Shown here: one piece after another, positions 1 to 8,706 of the stretch
How the letters are laid out: each line of letters begins with the position of its first letter
Position numbering within the stretch: position 1 is the stretch's first letter
Assembly (NCBI RefSeq): GCF_900156165.1
Contig: NZ_FTMY01000003.1
Span: 62,001-126,000 of the forward strand
Direction of reading: 5' to 3'
Source of the DNA: Pseudacidovorax sp. RU35E
Lineage (GTDB): Bacteria; Pseudomonadota; Gammaproteobacteria; Burkholderiales; Burkholderiaceae_C
Length of the DNA stretch: 64,000 nt
Notes under the pieces: generated by a model
Seen by the model: the letters and a program-made list of their open reading frames with translations, nothing else
The model's database searches: none
What the model was told of the DNA's origin: nothing
Made by a program: the position numbers and the translations under genes

Positions 1-877
1 GGGTTCGGCTACCAGCTCGGCCATCGAGGCGCTGGCCGATGCGCTCGTGCCGACGGACATCATGGACGTCCGGGACACCGACCCGGGCGACACCAGCTTC
101 ACCCGGATCTTCTACAGCGGCAAGGCCAACTGGATCAGGATCAAGCCCGGCAAGGAAAAGGCCGCCGCCTTCCTGGAGACGCACCGCTACGCCGCGCTCA
201 AGGGCGGCAGCATGGCCTTCACCAAGATGGAAGGCACGACCGTCAACGTCAAGGACAAGCTCGCGTACTCCGGCGTGACCAACGTGCAGAACTCGATGGT
301 CAATGCCGGCACCGGCTGGTCGGCCAGCGCCAACGTGACCTTCCCCAAGAAGCTCAGCTGCGGCGTGATCCTGGAGCACAAGCTGGGCGCCGGCGCCAAG
401 GACTCGGACGGAAACGCCATCAACAGCGAATGGGCAGCCCTGAGCTCGCGCGTGATGCTGACGGGCGAAGACCTCTCCACGCCGGATGCGCTGGGCAACA
501 CGACCAACCCGGACAAGATCTCCAGCGCCGACAACCTGAAGTTTTCCGAGAAGATGCGCACGCTCTTCATCGGCGAAGACAGCGGCAACCACGTCAACAA
601 CTTCCTGTGGGCCTACAACGTCGACACCAGGAAGCTCTCACGCATCCTTTCGACGCCGGCAGGCGCCGAATCCACGGGCCTGCATGCCGTCGACGAGATC
701 AACGGCTGGACCTACGTGATGAGCAACTTCCAGCACGCGGGCGACTGGGAAGCCTTCCACAGCATCGTGCAGCCGACGCTCGATCCGCTGATCAAGGCCA
801 ACTACAACGGCCGCTATGCCTGTGCCGTGGGCTACCTGACGGCCGACCCGGTGCAGTACCGGCTGACCAAGGCCTGA
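1..877 (+). CDS. PhoX-type (DUF839) alkaline phosphatase, 5' truncated by window edge
   Basis: The reading frame is open from the first bases of the window, so the true start lies to the left and only about 290 C-terminal residues are seen. The segment with GEDSGNHVNNFLWAYNVD followed by a Lys-Leu-Ser-Arg-Ile stretch is typical of the C-terminal half of DUF839/PhoX proteins, secreted calcium/iron-dependent phosphatases that release phosphate from organic esters. The PhoX signal, normally Tat-type, would be outside the window. The GTG at 47 is an internal codon rather than a convincing start, because homologous-looking sequence continues upstream of it. Other DUF839 proteins are not proven phosphatases, so the enzymatic role is a family-based inference. 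No phosphate-regulon neighbours are visible on the right. Confidence 0.8.
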   Translation, partial: GSATSSAIEALADALVPTDIMDVRDTDPGDTSFTRIFYSGKANWIRIKPGKEKAAAFLETHRYAALKGGSMAFTKMEGTTVNVKDKLAYSGVTNVQNSMVNAGTGWSASANVTFPKKLSCGVILEHKLGAGAKDSDGNAINSEWAALSSRVMLTGEDLSTPDALGNTTNPDKISSADNLKFSEKMRTLFIGEDSGNHVNNFLWAYNVDTRKLSRILSTPAGAESTGLHAVDEINGWTYVMSNFQHAGDWEAFHSIVQPTLDPLIKANYNGRYACAVGYLTADPVQYRLTKA

Positions 878-940
878 GGAACCCGGCGGTTGCCGCGTCC
901 CGCGCTCTCGGGAGCGCGCCGTGCAGCCTGGTGTCTGCGC

Positions 941-1246
941 TCAGGTGACCTTGGCAATCAACTGGGCCACGCGAGCCACGCCGCCGGTGCCGCTGGCGGC
1001 GCGCGCCATCAGGGCGCCGCCGGCCGCCGCCTTCACCAGCCGCCCCAGGATGGAGCGGCTGCGGCCCGAGGACAGCAGCAGCGCCACGCCCAGGCCGAGC
1101 ACCACGAGGTGCTCTCCCGGCAGGTCGGGGCGGCGGGCGTCAAAGGCCTTCACCGCGTCCATCCAGGACTGGCTGCCCGCGGCAGACGCAGTGTCGGCGG
1201 GCGCGTCGGAGGATTCGGGGGTCTGGGGAAATCCGGGCTGGGTCAT
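941..1246 (-). CDS. Small hypothetical protein with one hydrophobic segment
   Basis: This 101-residue frame starts with ATG. Its N-terminus (about residues 1-30) is polar and rich in Ser, Ala and Pro, a hydrophobic stretch lies around residues 46-60 (LVVLGLGVALLL), and the C-terminus is rich in Ala and Gly. I do not recognise a family. It looks like a small single-pass membrane or membrane-associated protein. It lies convergent to the PhoX-type gene with a 63-base gap. Coding is supported by the sensible amino acid composition compared with the arginine-rich shadow frames here, but no strong ribosome binding site is visible. Confidence 0.55.
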   Translation of the reverse strand: MTQPGFPQTPESSDAPADTASAAGSQSWMDAVKAFDARRPDLPGEHLVVLGLGVALLLSSGRSRSILGRLVKAAAGGALMARAASGTGGVARVAQLIAKVT

Positions 1247-1496
1247 GGCGGGCTTCTGTGCAAATCGTGAAAGTCCCGTCCTTGTAGCCCTGCGGACGTG
1301 CGGCGCCTGTAGGTGCAGGGCCGCTCGTCGTGCCCCACCCTGGCGCGCGTGAGCGCCAAAGTCGCCCGGACGCCCCCCGCAATGTCAAGCGGAGCAGTCC
1401 TCAGACTGCGCCCGATTCTTGCTGAGCACAATGGTCGGCCGCTGTTGCGGTCTCCGAAGGTCCTGCGAAGCACCCGCCTCGCCCCGAACACCGTTG

Positions 1497-2012
1497 ATGA
1501 AGAAGTCCATGTCCTTCCGGCTCTCCCGTCTTCTTTCCGCCGCCTGCACCGTGGGCGCCTGTGTCCTGGGAGCCGGCACCGCCGCCGCTGCGCCGCTGCC
1601 GGACATCCTCATGGCTCCGCAGGGCACCGAATACATGTGCGGTGGCGTGGGCCGCGATGAGCGCGCCTTCATGGAAATGGTGTCGCCGCGCTGGGGTGCC
1701 ACGCTCGAGTTCGCCGTCTCGCGAGGCCAGCGCGGCCAGTTCGACGAACCGGTGAAGGTGCGGGTCGTGAACAAGTACAACGGCGAACAGGTGCTCGACG
1801 CCGTCGCCCACGGCCCCTACATGCTGGCCCGGCTGGCGCCCGGCACCTATGACGTGCAGGCGACGCTCGGACCATTGACGCTCACACAGACGCTCAACGT
1901 CGCGCTGGGTGCGCCTGGGCGCACGTTGTTCCTGTGGCCATCGAACTTCGATATCGCGGCCGCGACCCAGCCGCCGCAGGCCTTGGCCCAGGGACCGCAG
2001 ACAGCGCGCTGA
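1497..2012 (+). CDS. Putative exported protein of unknown function
   Basis: The ATG at 1497 gives a 171-residue protein whose N-terminus (MKKSMSF, then a hydrophobic run ending GAGTAAAAPLPD) is a clear Sec signal peptide. The ATG at 1509 is an alternative start that leaves the signal intact. The mature part has a short beta-rich region around residues 60-140 resembling a carboxypeptidase-regulatory or DUF4198-like fold (VRVVNKYNGEQVLDAV, LAPGTYDVQATLG). That likeness is weak and I do not assign a function. A palindromic terminator-like structure lies just after the stop. The protein is expected in the periplasm or outer membrane. Confidence 0.6.
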   Translation: MKKSMSFRLSRLLSAACTVGACVLGAGTAAAAPLPDILMAPQGTEYMCGGVGRDERAFMEMVSPRWGATLEFAVSRGQRGQFDEPVKVRVVNKYNGEQVLDAVAHGPYMLARLAPGTYDVQATLGPLTLTQTLNVALGAPGRTLFLWPSNFDIAAATQPPQALAQGPQTAR

Positions 2013-2033
2013 CGCCCCCCGGAGAGGCCGAAT

Positions 2034-2070
2034 CCTCGCCCAGCGGCGAGGATCTGCAGATCCTCTTTTT
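2034..2070 (+). terminator. Overlapping hairpins ending in a T-run
   Basis: Two perfect stem-loops share bases. The first is CCTCGCC-CAGC-GGCGAGG (2034-2051). The second is GAGGATC-TGCA-GATCCTC (2048-2065), followed directly by five T (2066-2070). The second is a good intrinsic terminator for the exported-protein gene ending at 2012. Because the two stems share GAGG, they cannot fully form together, as in an attenuator. Confidence 0.7.
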
Positions 2071-2130
2071 ACCTTTAGCGCTTTTTATTACGCCCGCGGC
2101 ACCCGACAGCGGGTTTCCCCACGTGCGGAA

Positions 2131-2149
2131 TTTGCTGCGCCGCAGCAAA
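2131..2149. promoter_or_regulatory. Perfect palindrome upstream of the metallophosphoesterase gene
   Basis: TTTGCTGCG-C-CGCAGCAAA is a perfect inverted repeat with 9-base arms and a one-base centre. It sits 16 bases before the ATG at 2166. The position suits an operator or a leader hairpin for the downstream gene. No candidate regulator is adjacent. Confidence 0.4.
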
Positions 2150-2165
2150 ATGGCGACTGTCCGCC

Positions 2166-3350
2166 ATGCGCCTCGCTCCTCTCGTCCTCCTCACCACGCT
2201 GCTGCACGTCTTCCTGGCTGTGCGGCTGCTTCCTGCGTTGGCCCAGGCCACCGGGGCGTGGCCTGTGTTCGCGCTGATGCTGCTGGTGTCGGCGCTGACC
2301 ATGCCTCTGCCCTTCCTGCGCCGCTTTCCCCTGCCCCGGCGTTGGCAACGCCCGGTGTCCTGGCTCGGCCTGCTCGCCATGGGCTGGTTCTCCTCGGTGT
2401 TCGTGCTTGCCGTCTTGCGCGACATCGGGCTGCTGTCGGCCTGGGCGGTGACGCGGATGGCCGATCACCCCATGCCACGCGGCGGCTGGGAACAGGCCAG
2501 CGCGCTGGCCGTCATGGCGCTGGCCACGGCCGACTCGCTCGTGGGCCTCTTCTTCGCCCGCCGTACGCCGCCCGTGCGCCGGGTGGATGTGCCGATCGCC
2601 GACCTGCCCCTTCGCCTGGAAGGCTTCACCATCGCGCAGTTGAGCGATCTGCATGTGGGCCCGACGATCAGGGCCGCGCACATCGCGCGGATCGTCGAGG
2701 AAGTGAACCGGCTCGGGGCCGAGATGATCGCCATCACGGGCGACCTGGTGGACGGCTCGGTCCCGGAGCTGCGCGAGCATGTGGCTCCCCTGGCCCGACT
2801 GCGCGCGCGCCACGGTACCTTCGTGGTGACCGGCAACCACGAGTACTACGCCGGTGCCCATGCCTGGATCGCCGAACTTCGGCGGCTGGGCCTCAAGGTG
2901 CTGCTGAACGAGCATGTGGTGCTGCAGACGCGCAGCGTGCATGGCGCCCAGACCGACGAGGAGATCCTGGACAGCGCGCTGCTGGTTGCCGGCATCACCG
3001 ACTACACGGCCGGCCATTTCGACGCCTCACACGAAAGTGATCCGCAGGAGGCACTGCGCGACGCCCCGCCCATGGTGGCCACGCGCATCCTGCTCGCGCA
3101 TCAACCGCGCAGCGCGCCGGCCGCGGCCGAGGCCGGCTTCCAGCTCCAGCTGTCGGGCCACACGCACGGCGGGCAGTTCTTTCCCTGGAATCTATTCGTG
3201 CCGCTGCAGCAGCCCTTCACCGCAGGGCTGCATCGATTGCAGGACATGTGGGTCTACGTGAGCCGGGGGACCGGCTACTGGGGCCCACCCAAGCGGATGG
3301 GTGCACCCTCGGAGATCACCCTGGTCACGCTTCGGCGCGCGGCTGGCTGA
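2166..3350 (+). CDS. Membrane-anchored metallophosphoesterase (YaeI-like)
   Basis: The 394-residue protein begins with about 140 residues containing four hydrophobic segments. A calcineurin-like phosphoesterase domain follows, with all metal-binding blocks present: SDLHVG near residue 160, GDLVDG near 196, GNHEYY near 222 and GHTHGG near 335. Proteins of this layout hydrolyse phosphodiester or phosphomonoester bonds. E. coli YaeI is the nearest familiar relative, and the natural substrate is generally unknown. The catalytic domain would lie on one face of the inner membrane. The 3' end overlaps the convergent UdgX-type gene by 26 bases. A palindrome lies just before the start codon. Confidence 0.85.
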   Translation: MRLAPLVLLTTLLHVFLAVRLLPALAQATGAWPVFALMLLVSALTMPLPFLRRFPLPRRWQRPVSWLGLLAMGWFSSVFVLAVLRDIGLLSAWAVTRMADHPMPRGGWEQASALAVMALATADSLVGLFFARRTPPVRRVDVPIADLPLRLEGFTIAQLSDLHVGPTIRAAHIARIVEEVNRLGAEMIAITGDLVDGSVPELREHVAPLARLRARHGTFVVTGNHEYYAGAHAWIAELRRLGLKVLLNEHVVLQTRSVHGAQTDEEILDSALLVAGITDYTAGHFDASHESDPQEALRDAPPMVATRILLAHQPRSAPAAAEAGFQLQLSGHTHGGQFFPWNLFVPLQQPFTAGLHRLQDMWVYVSRGTGYWGPPKRMGAPSEITLVTLRRAAG

Positions 3351-4887
3351 GCGCACCTTCCTCCTCGCCGCGGATGTACCGGCTGGCAAGGGCGAGATCG
3401 TCGAGCCAGGCCCGCCATGCCGAATCCTTTTCGGCGGGATCGCCCCGCAGCAGGGCAGAAGGATGCAGGGTGATCAGCACCGGCAGCCCGGCCGGACCGG
3501 TCAACCACTGGCCGCGTTCGGACATCACCGGGACCGCACGGCCCACCAGCGCACGCGCTGCCGTGGCGCCCAGTGCGACGAATGCCTTGGGGCGCACCAG
3601 CGCCACTTCACGCTCCAGCCATTGCTGACACGCGAGCACTTCCCGCTGGCCTGGGCTCTTGTGGATGCGGCGTGTGCCACGCAGCTCGAACTTGAAATGC
3701 TTGACTGCATTGGTGAGGTAGAGCGCGTCGCGCGGCCAGCCCAGCTCCTGCAGCGCCCGGTCCAGCAGCCGGCCCGCCGGACCGACGAAGGGCTGCCCCG
3801 CCAGATCTTCCTGGTCGCCCGGCTGCTCGCCGACAAGCATGAGTGGCGGTTGCAGCGCGCCTTCCCCGAAGACGACCTGCGTCGCATGCTCGCCCAGCGG
3901 ACAGTCGCGACAGCGGTCCGCAGACTTGGCGAGGGCCGCCAGCGACGCCTCGGGGTCGTGCATCGAATCCACGGGGGGCAGCGGCGCCCTTGCGGGAATG
4001 CGGCGGCGCGGGGCCGCCGGAACCGCCTGGACCATCCGGGTCGTCCGCTCCGAAGCCTGCGCGGCCAGCGGCGCGATGAGCTGGGCTTCGGGGAGATTCG
4101 CCCAGTACTTGCGCGGCATCTCCTTGGCCATCATCGAGAGCTTGAGCCGCGCCGGATTGAAGATATGGGCGTAGTAGGTGAGCCAGAGCGCCTCGCCCTG
4201 GTCGGGCGCCGGTGCCTGCTCCTTGGACGCCCCGGGGCCGAATTCCAGCTCGCCGGGCAGAGCGTCTTCGCCCGCCAGAGGCGGCGAATTCGCCGGCGCG
4301 GGCATCCAGCGCACCGAGCATTCCGGCGTCAGGATGGCCCAGTGCATCTGCGTGAAGCGGCGCACGAAGAAAGGCACGACGGCCTCGACGATGTGGTGTT
4401 CGGGTTCGAACCACGCCACCGACAGCGGGGGTTCGCCTTCGGGCTGGCCGACCGGGCGAAAGCGCACGAAGGCCTTCATCTTGTGCAGGTCGCGCCGCAC
4501 GGACTGCAGCATCTGCCGCGCCCGCAGGCGGTCGGGGTCGAGTGGATCCTGGCGCAGCCCACGCTCGTGAACGAGGCGCCACAGCAGCCGGTAAAGCAGT
4601 GCAAAACGCTGTGGATCCTGATGCAACACCACCTTCTCGCACAGCGTGATGAAGGCCGGCGGCACCACCAGGCGGGACGGGCCCGAACCGCCAAGCCGAC
4701 GCATCGGCGCGCTGCCGGCCACGGGGCTGGGCGGTGCCTCGGCCTGCCACAGCTCCGGCGCCGGATGACCGGGGGTCTGCCACACGACTTCATCGGGCGG
4801 GACCAATGAAGCGAGCAGCGTGCGAGCCTCACGTCGGAAGCCAGGCCAATCGATCTCGCTTTCCAGGGTGATGACGCGGGGACTCAT
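3325..4887 (-). CDS. udgX: UdgX-family uracil-DNA-binding protein fused to DUF4130 domain
   Basis: The 520-residue protein has an N-terminal domain of about 270 residues like DUF4130 (the protein domain linked to the radical SAM partner) and a C-terminal uracil-DNA glycosylase superfamily domain (about 320-505). In the latter, GEQPGDQEDLAGQPFVGPAG (about 352-371) is the family 4-like active-site block, GTRRIH (about 404-409) matches the KRRIH-type insertion of UdgX, and LHPSALLR (about 471-478) is the late motif. In characterised UdgX the His of this insertion bonds covalently to the abasic site after uracil removal. That His is present here. The gene lies 175 bases downstream of the radical SAM gene on the same strand, the usual pairing. 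Substrate and pathway of the pair are unknown. The start ATG at 4887 fits the domain start. Confidence 0.9.
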   Translation of the reverse strand: MSPRVITLESEIDWPGFRREARTLLASLVPPDEVVWQTPGHPAPELWQAEAPPSPVAGSAPMRRLGGSGPSRLVVPPAFITLCEKVVLHQDPQRFALLYRLLWRLVHERGLRQDPLDPDRLRARQMLQSVRRDLHKMKAFVRFRPVGQPEGEPPLSVAWFEPEHHIVEAVVPFFVRRFTQMHWAILTPECSVRWMPAPANSPPLAGEDALPGELEFGPGASKEQAPAPDQGEALWLTYYAHIFNPARLKLSMMAKEMPRKYWANLPEAQLIAPLAAQASERTTRMVQAVPAAPRRRIPARAPLPPVDSMHDPEASLAALAKSADRCRDCPLGEHATQVVFGEGALQPPLMLVGEQPGDQEDLAGQPFVGPAGRLLDRALQELGWPRDALYLTNAVKHFKFELRGTRRIHKSPGQREVLACQQWLEREVALVRPKAFVALGATAARALVGRAVPVMSERGQWLTGPAGLPVLITLHPSALLRGDPAEKDSAWRAWLDDLALASRYIRGEEEGALSQPRAEA

Positions 4888-5062
4888 GCATTGAAAGGTA
4901 GGTAGACGTAAGCGCTCGTTTTGTAGGCAGGTGACCCGCTGCGTACAGGTCGGATTCAGGTAGCCGGGTCAGTGGGGGCCTGCACCGTATGCACAGGGCC
5001 ACCGGCGCTCGAAAACCGCACGTCCACTGCAACCCGCCAAAGGCATGTGCAATGCCCCCCGT

Positions 5063-6346
5063 TCAGAACAGGCTGGCTTGCGCAGGCGCTGCCCGCTGGG
5101 TGAGGCGGGCACGCAACTCGGGCGATTCGAGTGCCCGGGCCGGCCGGTGGCCGTCGAGCTGCACGAAAGGCATCACGCGCGCCACCGGTACGCGCAGGCG
5201 GCGCAAATCCTCGGCACGCAGCCGACGATGGCGGCGCGCTGCCACCAGCTGTTGCACCGCGCGCACGCCCAGGCCGGGTACGCGCAGCAGCAATTCACGC
5301 GGGGCCGTGTTGAGGTCCACGGGAAAGCGCTCCCGATGCGCCAGCGCCCATGCCAGCTTGGGGTCGACGTCCAGCGCCAGCATGCCCTGCTGCGACGAGG
5401 GCACGATCTCGTGGTGCTCGAAGCCATAGAAGCGCATGAGCCAGTCGGCCTGGTAGAGCCGGTGCTCGCGCATGAGGGGCGGAGCGGCGGGCGGCAGCCG
5501 GCTGGCGGCGTCCGGAATCGGGCTGAACGCCGAGTAGTACACGCGTCGAAGCCGGTAGGCGCCATAGAGGTTGGCGCTGGTGTCCAGGATCGAGGCATCG
5601 GTGGCCGCATCGGCGCCGACGATCATCTGAGTACTCTGGCCGGCCGGCGCGAAGCGCGGAGCCTTGCCGCGCCGCGGCCCGGTCACGGGCAGAGACACCG
5701 CCTTGGCCGCCGCCACGGCATCGTCGCCGGCCTCGCCACGGGCGTTGCCGATGTGGACGGCCATGCGCGCCATCGAGCGGCGAATGGCCGTGGCGTCCTT
5801 CTCGGGTGCCAGCGCCTCCAGCCCGGCCGGCGTGGGCAATTCGACATTGATGCTCAGCCGGTCGGCATAGCGGCCTGCGCGGGCCAGCAGCACGGGGTCG
5901 GCGTCGGGAATGGTCTTGAGATGGATGTAGCCCCGGAAGTCGTGCTCTTCGCGCAGGAGGCGCGCGACCTCCACCAGCTGCTCCATGGTGTAGTCGGGGC
6001 TGCGAATGATGCCGCTGGACAGGAACAGCCCTTCGATGCAGTTGCGGGCGTAGAAGTCGAGCGTGAGGTGGACCACCTCGTCGACCGAGAAGCGCGCCCG
6101 CGGCACATTGCTGCTGACGCGGTTGATGCAGTAGAGGCAGTCGTACTGGCAGAAGTTGGTCAGCAGGATCTTCAGCAGCGAGATGCAGCGGCCATCGGGC
6201 GCATAGCTGTGGCAGATGCCCATGCCTTCGGTGGAACCCATGCCCCGTCCGCCGCGCGAATCGCGCTTGTCGGTGCCGGAAGACGCGCACGAAGCGTCGT
6301 ATTTGGCCGCGTCGGCGAGGATGGCGAGTTTGCGCTGGAGGTCCAC
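5063..6346 (-). CDS. Radical SAM protein paired with UdgX (TIGR03916-like putative DNA repair/modification protein)
   Basis: This is a 427-residue protein. The CxxxCxxC radical SAM cluster motif (NFCQYDCLYCINR, Cys near 65, 69 and 72) predicts a 4Fe-4S cluster that cleaves S-adenosylmethionine. The C-terminus (about 345-395) carries a helix-hairpin-helix type DNA-binding segment (RVPGLGVRAVQQLVAARRHR). A start at GTG 6346 gives the N-terminus MDLQRKLAILADAAKYDASC, which matches the conserved start of this family as I remember it. The family is known mainly from its co-occurrence with DUF4130/UDG proteins, and the reaction has not been established to my knowledge. It is cotranscribed with, or at least codirectional to, the UdgX-type gene downstream. 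Confidence 0.88.
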   Translation of the reverse strand: MDLQRKLAILADAAKYDASCASSGTDKRDSRGGRGMGSTEGMGICHSYAPDGRCISLLKILLTNFCQYDCLYCINRVSSNVPRARFSVDEVVHLTLDFYARNCIEGLFLSSGIIRSPDYTMEQLVEVARLLREEHDFRGYIHLKTIPDADPVLLARAGRYADRLSINVELPTPAGLEALAPEKDATAIRRSMARMAVHIGNARGEAGDDAVAAAKAVSLPVTGPRRGKAPRFAPAGQSTQMIVGADAATDASILDTSANLYGAYRLRRVYYSAFSPIPDAASRLPPAAPPLMREHRLYQADWLMRFYGFEHHEIVPSSQQGMLALDVDPKLAWALAHRERFPVDLNTAPRELLLRVPGLGVRAVQQLVAARRHRRLRAEDLRRLRVPVARVMPFVQLDGHRPARALESPELRARLTQRAAPAQASLF

Positions 6347-6396
6347 TGGATGAATATACAGCGCTCAACCCCGTGGCTCCAAGGCCCCGCGCCCAT

Positions 6397-7368
6397 TCAG
6401 GTCTTGCGTCGATGCCTGACGCGCCACTCGGTGATGCCGTAGAGCACCAGCGCCACCATCAACGGCAGAAGGTAGTAGACGGCCCGATAGGCCAGCAACG
6501 CGCCCAGCAACGGCCCCTGCGGCACCTGGTGCGACAGCAGTGCGACGAAGACGGCTTCGAGCACGCCCAGGCCCGCTGGCACGTGGGTGATCACACCGGC
6601 CACTGCCGCCACGAGCAGCACCGCCAGCACTTGCGGATAGTCGATGCGCCCCTGCAGCAGCAGCCACACGATCGCGCCCATGAGCGACCAGTTGGCCGCC
6701 GACAGCAACAGCTGCAGCGCGCCCATGCGCAGCGAAGGCACTTCCAAGATGTGGCCCCGCACCGTCAACGCACGGCCGCCGGCGAGCGCGCACATCGCCA
6801 GATAGCCCGTCGCCACCGCGAGCAGCGCGACGCCCAGGATCCGCAGACCCCCACTGTCGATGCGCCATTCGTCCGGCAGCACCAGCGGCGACAGGGCAAA
6901 GGCCGCGCCCGCCACCAGCAGGTAGCCGATCCAGTTGGTGAGCATCGAAAAGCCCAACACCCGTGTGATGTCCGAAGCGCGCAGCCCCAACCGCGAGTAG
7001 AGCCGGTAGCGGAAGGCCACACCGCCCACCAATGAGCCGAAGTTCAGATTGAAGGCATAGCTGATGAAGGCCACGCCCATCACCGTCGGCGTGCGCAGCC
7101 GATGGCCCGTGAGGTGTCGGCCGAGCAGGTCGAAGGTGGTGTAGAGCGCAAAGCTCGCCGCCGCCATCGCGGCCGCCGCGGCCACCAGCGCGAGGGGCAG
7201 TGCCTGCAGCGCATCGAGCACCTCGTCCCATTCGATGGTGCGGGCCTGCCGGACGATCAGCCAGGCCACGCCGCACAGGAAGACCCACAGCGCGATGCGT
7301 TTGAGCCAGGGCCACCAAGGGCGCGCCGGCGCACCGGGCTGGGCCGCTGCGCGTGCGGAGCCGGGCAT
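6397..7368 (-). CDS. ybhN: YbhN-like integral membrane protein (UPF0104)
   Basis: The protein has 323 residues from the ATG at 7368, with multiple hydrophobic helices and the N-terminal RIALWVFLCGVAWLIVRQA segment typical of YbhN/lysylphosphatidylglycerol-synthase-like flippase proteins (PF03706). The block NLNFGSLVGGVAFRYRLYSRLGL (about residues 105-127) and HVPAGLGVLE (about 255-264) are family landmarks. The open frame extends upstream into clsB, but the ATG lies only 5 bases past the clsB stop, which fits translational coupling. E. coli ybhN is third in the ybhP-clsB-ybhN operon, the same order as here. A role in inner-membrane lipid or cardiolipin handling is inferred from context. Confidence 0.85.
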   Translation of the reverse strand: MPGSARAAAQPGAPARPWWPWLKRIALWVFLCGVAWLIVRQARTIEWDEVLDALQALPLALVAAAAAMAAASFALYTTFDLLGRHLTGHRLRTPTVMGVAFISYAFNLNFGSLVGGVAFRYRLYSRLGLRASDITRVLGFSMLTNWIGYLLVAGAAFALSPLVLPDEWRIDSGGLRILGVALLAVATGYLAMCALAGGRALTVRGHILEVPSLRMGALQLLLSAANWSLMGAIVWLLLQGRIDYPQVLAVLLVAAVAGVITHVPAGLGVLEAVFVALLSHQVPQGPLLGALLAYRAVYYLLPLMVALVLYGITEWRVRHRRKT

Positions 7369-7373
7369 GGTGG

Positions 7374-8666
7374 TCAGACCGCGTCGGCCGGCTGTGCGCC
7401 CATCGCCGCCGTCGTCGCTGGCGGCGGCACGGCCGGCTTGAGCTGCGGCGCATGCCGGGGCAGCCAGCTCGTGAGCGAGGGATACCAGCGCAGGAAGTGA
7501 AAGACGAAGAAGCTGCGCACCAGCCGCCAACCGCTCCACTCCTCGGTGAGATCCTCGGGGGCGATCTGCTTGCAGCTGTGGCGCATCAGATGCTCCAGGC
7601 GCTCGGCGAGCACACGGTTGAAGCCTTCGCCGCGCAACACGACGTTGGCCTCCAGATTGAGCGAGAGCGACAGCGGATCCAGATTGCTCGAACCCACCGT
7701 GCTCCAGCTGTCGTCCACCAGGGCCACCTTGCCGTGCAGAGGCCGCTCGCAGTATTCATAGATGCGAACCCCGGCATGCAGCAGGTGGTGATAGAGCATG
7801 CTCGCCGCCTTCTTCACGATGGGCATGTCGGGCTCGCCTTGCAGGATGAGCCGCACGTCCACACCCCGCCGCGCCGCTTGCCGCAGCGCCTTGATGAAGC
7901 GATAGCCCGGAAAGAAATAGGCGTTGGCGATCACTACGCGGTGACGTGCCTTGCGGATCGCGTCCAGGTAGTGGCGCTCGATGTCGGTCGTGTGGTGGCG
8001 GTTGTCGCGCGTGACCAGCAGGGCCTGGATGCCCTGGGCGGCCTGCGGTCCCCGCAGCCGGACCGTTGCCGGCGGTGCGGCATGGTTCACGCTTGCCTGC
8101 TGCAGCGCCAGCACACGCTTCATGCGCCGCCGATACCACCGGGGCTTGCGCGCGCCCAGGGCGATCTCGCGCAACACGAAGCGATGCAGCTCGCCGACGA
8201 TGGGGCCTCGCAACTCCACCGAATAGTCCTGCTTGGCCTCGGGACCGAAGTCGGCCAGATGATCTGCCGAATAGTTGATGCCACCGATGAACGCGCGCCA
8301 GCCGTCGACCACCACGATCTTGCGATGCATGCGTCGGAACACGTTCAGGCGTTTTCCGAAGACGCGTTCGCCGGGGTCGAAGACGCGCACCTTCACCCCG
8401 GCGGCCGCCAGCTCGCCAAGGAAGCGTGCAGACAGATCGGGCGAACCGAAGCCGTCGATCATCAGGTCGATGCTCACACCGCGGCGGCCTGCCTCGCACA
8501 GCACTTCGTGCAGCGCCAAGCCGACCTTGTCCTCGAACAGGATGAAGGTCTCGATCACCACCTCGCGCTCGGCGCGGCGGATGGCCTCGAAGACCCGCGG
8601 AAAGAAGGCCTCACCGTTCTCGAGCAGTTCGACGTCGTTGTCGGGATGCCATGTGGGCGCAGTCAT
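7374..8666 (-). CDS. clsB: Cardiolipin synthase B
   Basis: The product is a 430-residue phospholipase D superfamily protein with both HKD motifs: HRKIVVVD (about residues 113-120) and HGKVALVD (about 310-317), the latter followed by GSSNLD. ClsB transfers a phosphatidyl group to make cardiolipin at the inner membrane. I place the start at ATG 8666, giving MTAPTWHPDNDVELLENGE, as in E. coli ClsB. The open frame upstream is spurious. The gene is flanked by ybhP upstream (stop at 8707, about 40 bases away) and ybhN downstream (5 bases), reproducing the enterobacterial gene order. Confidence 0.92.
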   Translation of the reverse strand: MTAPTWHPDNDVELLENGEAFFPRVFEAIRRAEREVVIETFILFEDKVGLALHEVLCEAGRRGVSIDLMIDGFGSPDLSARFLGELAAAGVKVRVFDPGERVFGKRLNVFRRMHRKIVVVDGWRAFIGGINYSADHLADFGPEAKQDYSVELRGPIVGELHRFVLREIALGARKPRWYRRRMKRVLALQQASVNHAAPPATVRLRGPQAAQGIQALLVTRDNRHHTTDIERHYLDAIRKARHRVVIANAYFFPGYRFIKALRQAARRGVDVRLILQGEPDMPIVKKAASMLYHHLLHAGVRIYEYCERPLHGKVALVDDSWSTVGSSNLDPLSLSLNLEANVVLRGEGFNRVLAERLEHLMRHSCKQIAPEDLTEEWSGWRLVRSFFVFHFLRWYPSLTSWLPRHAPQLKPAVPPPATTAAMGAQPADAV

Positions 8667-8706
8667 GGTCGCAGTCGCTCCATGGGCAGAAGAGTTCCAG
8701 GAAGGG

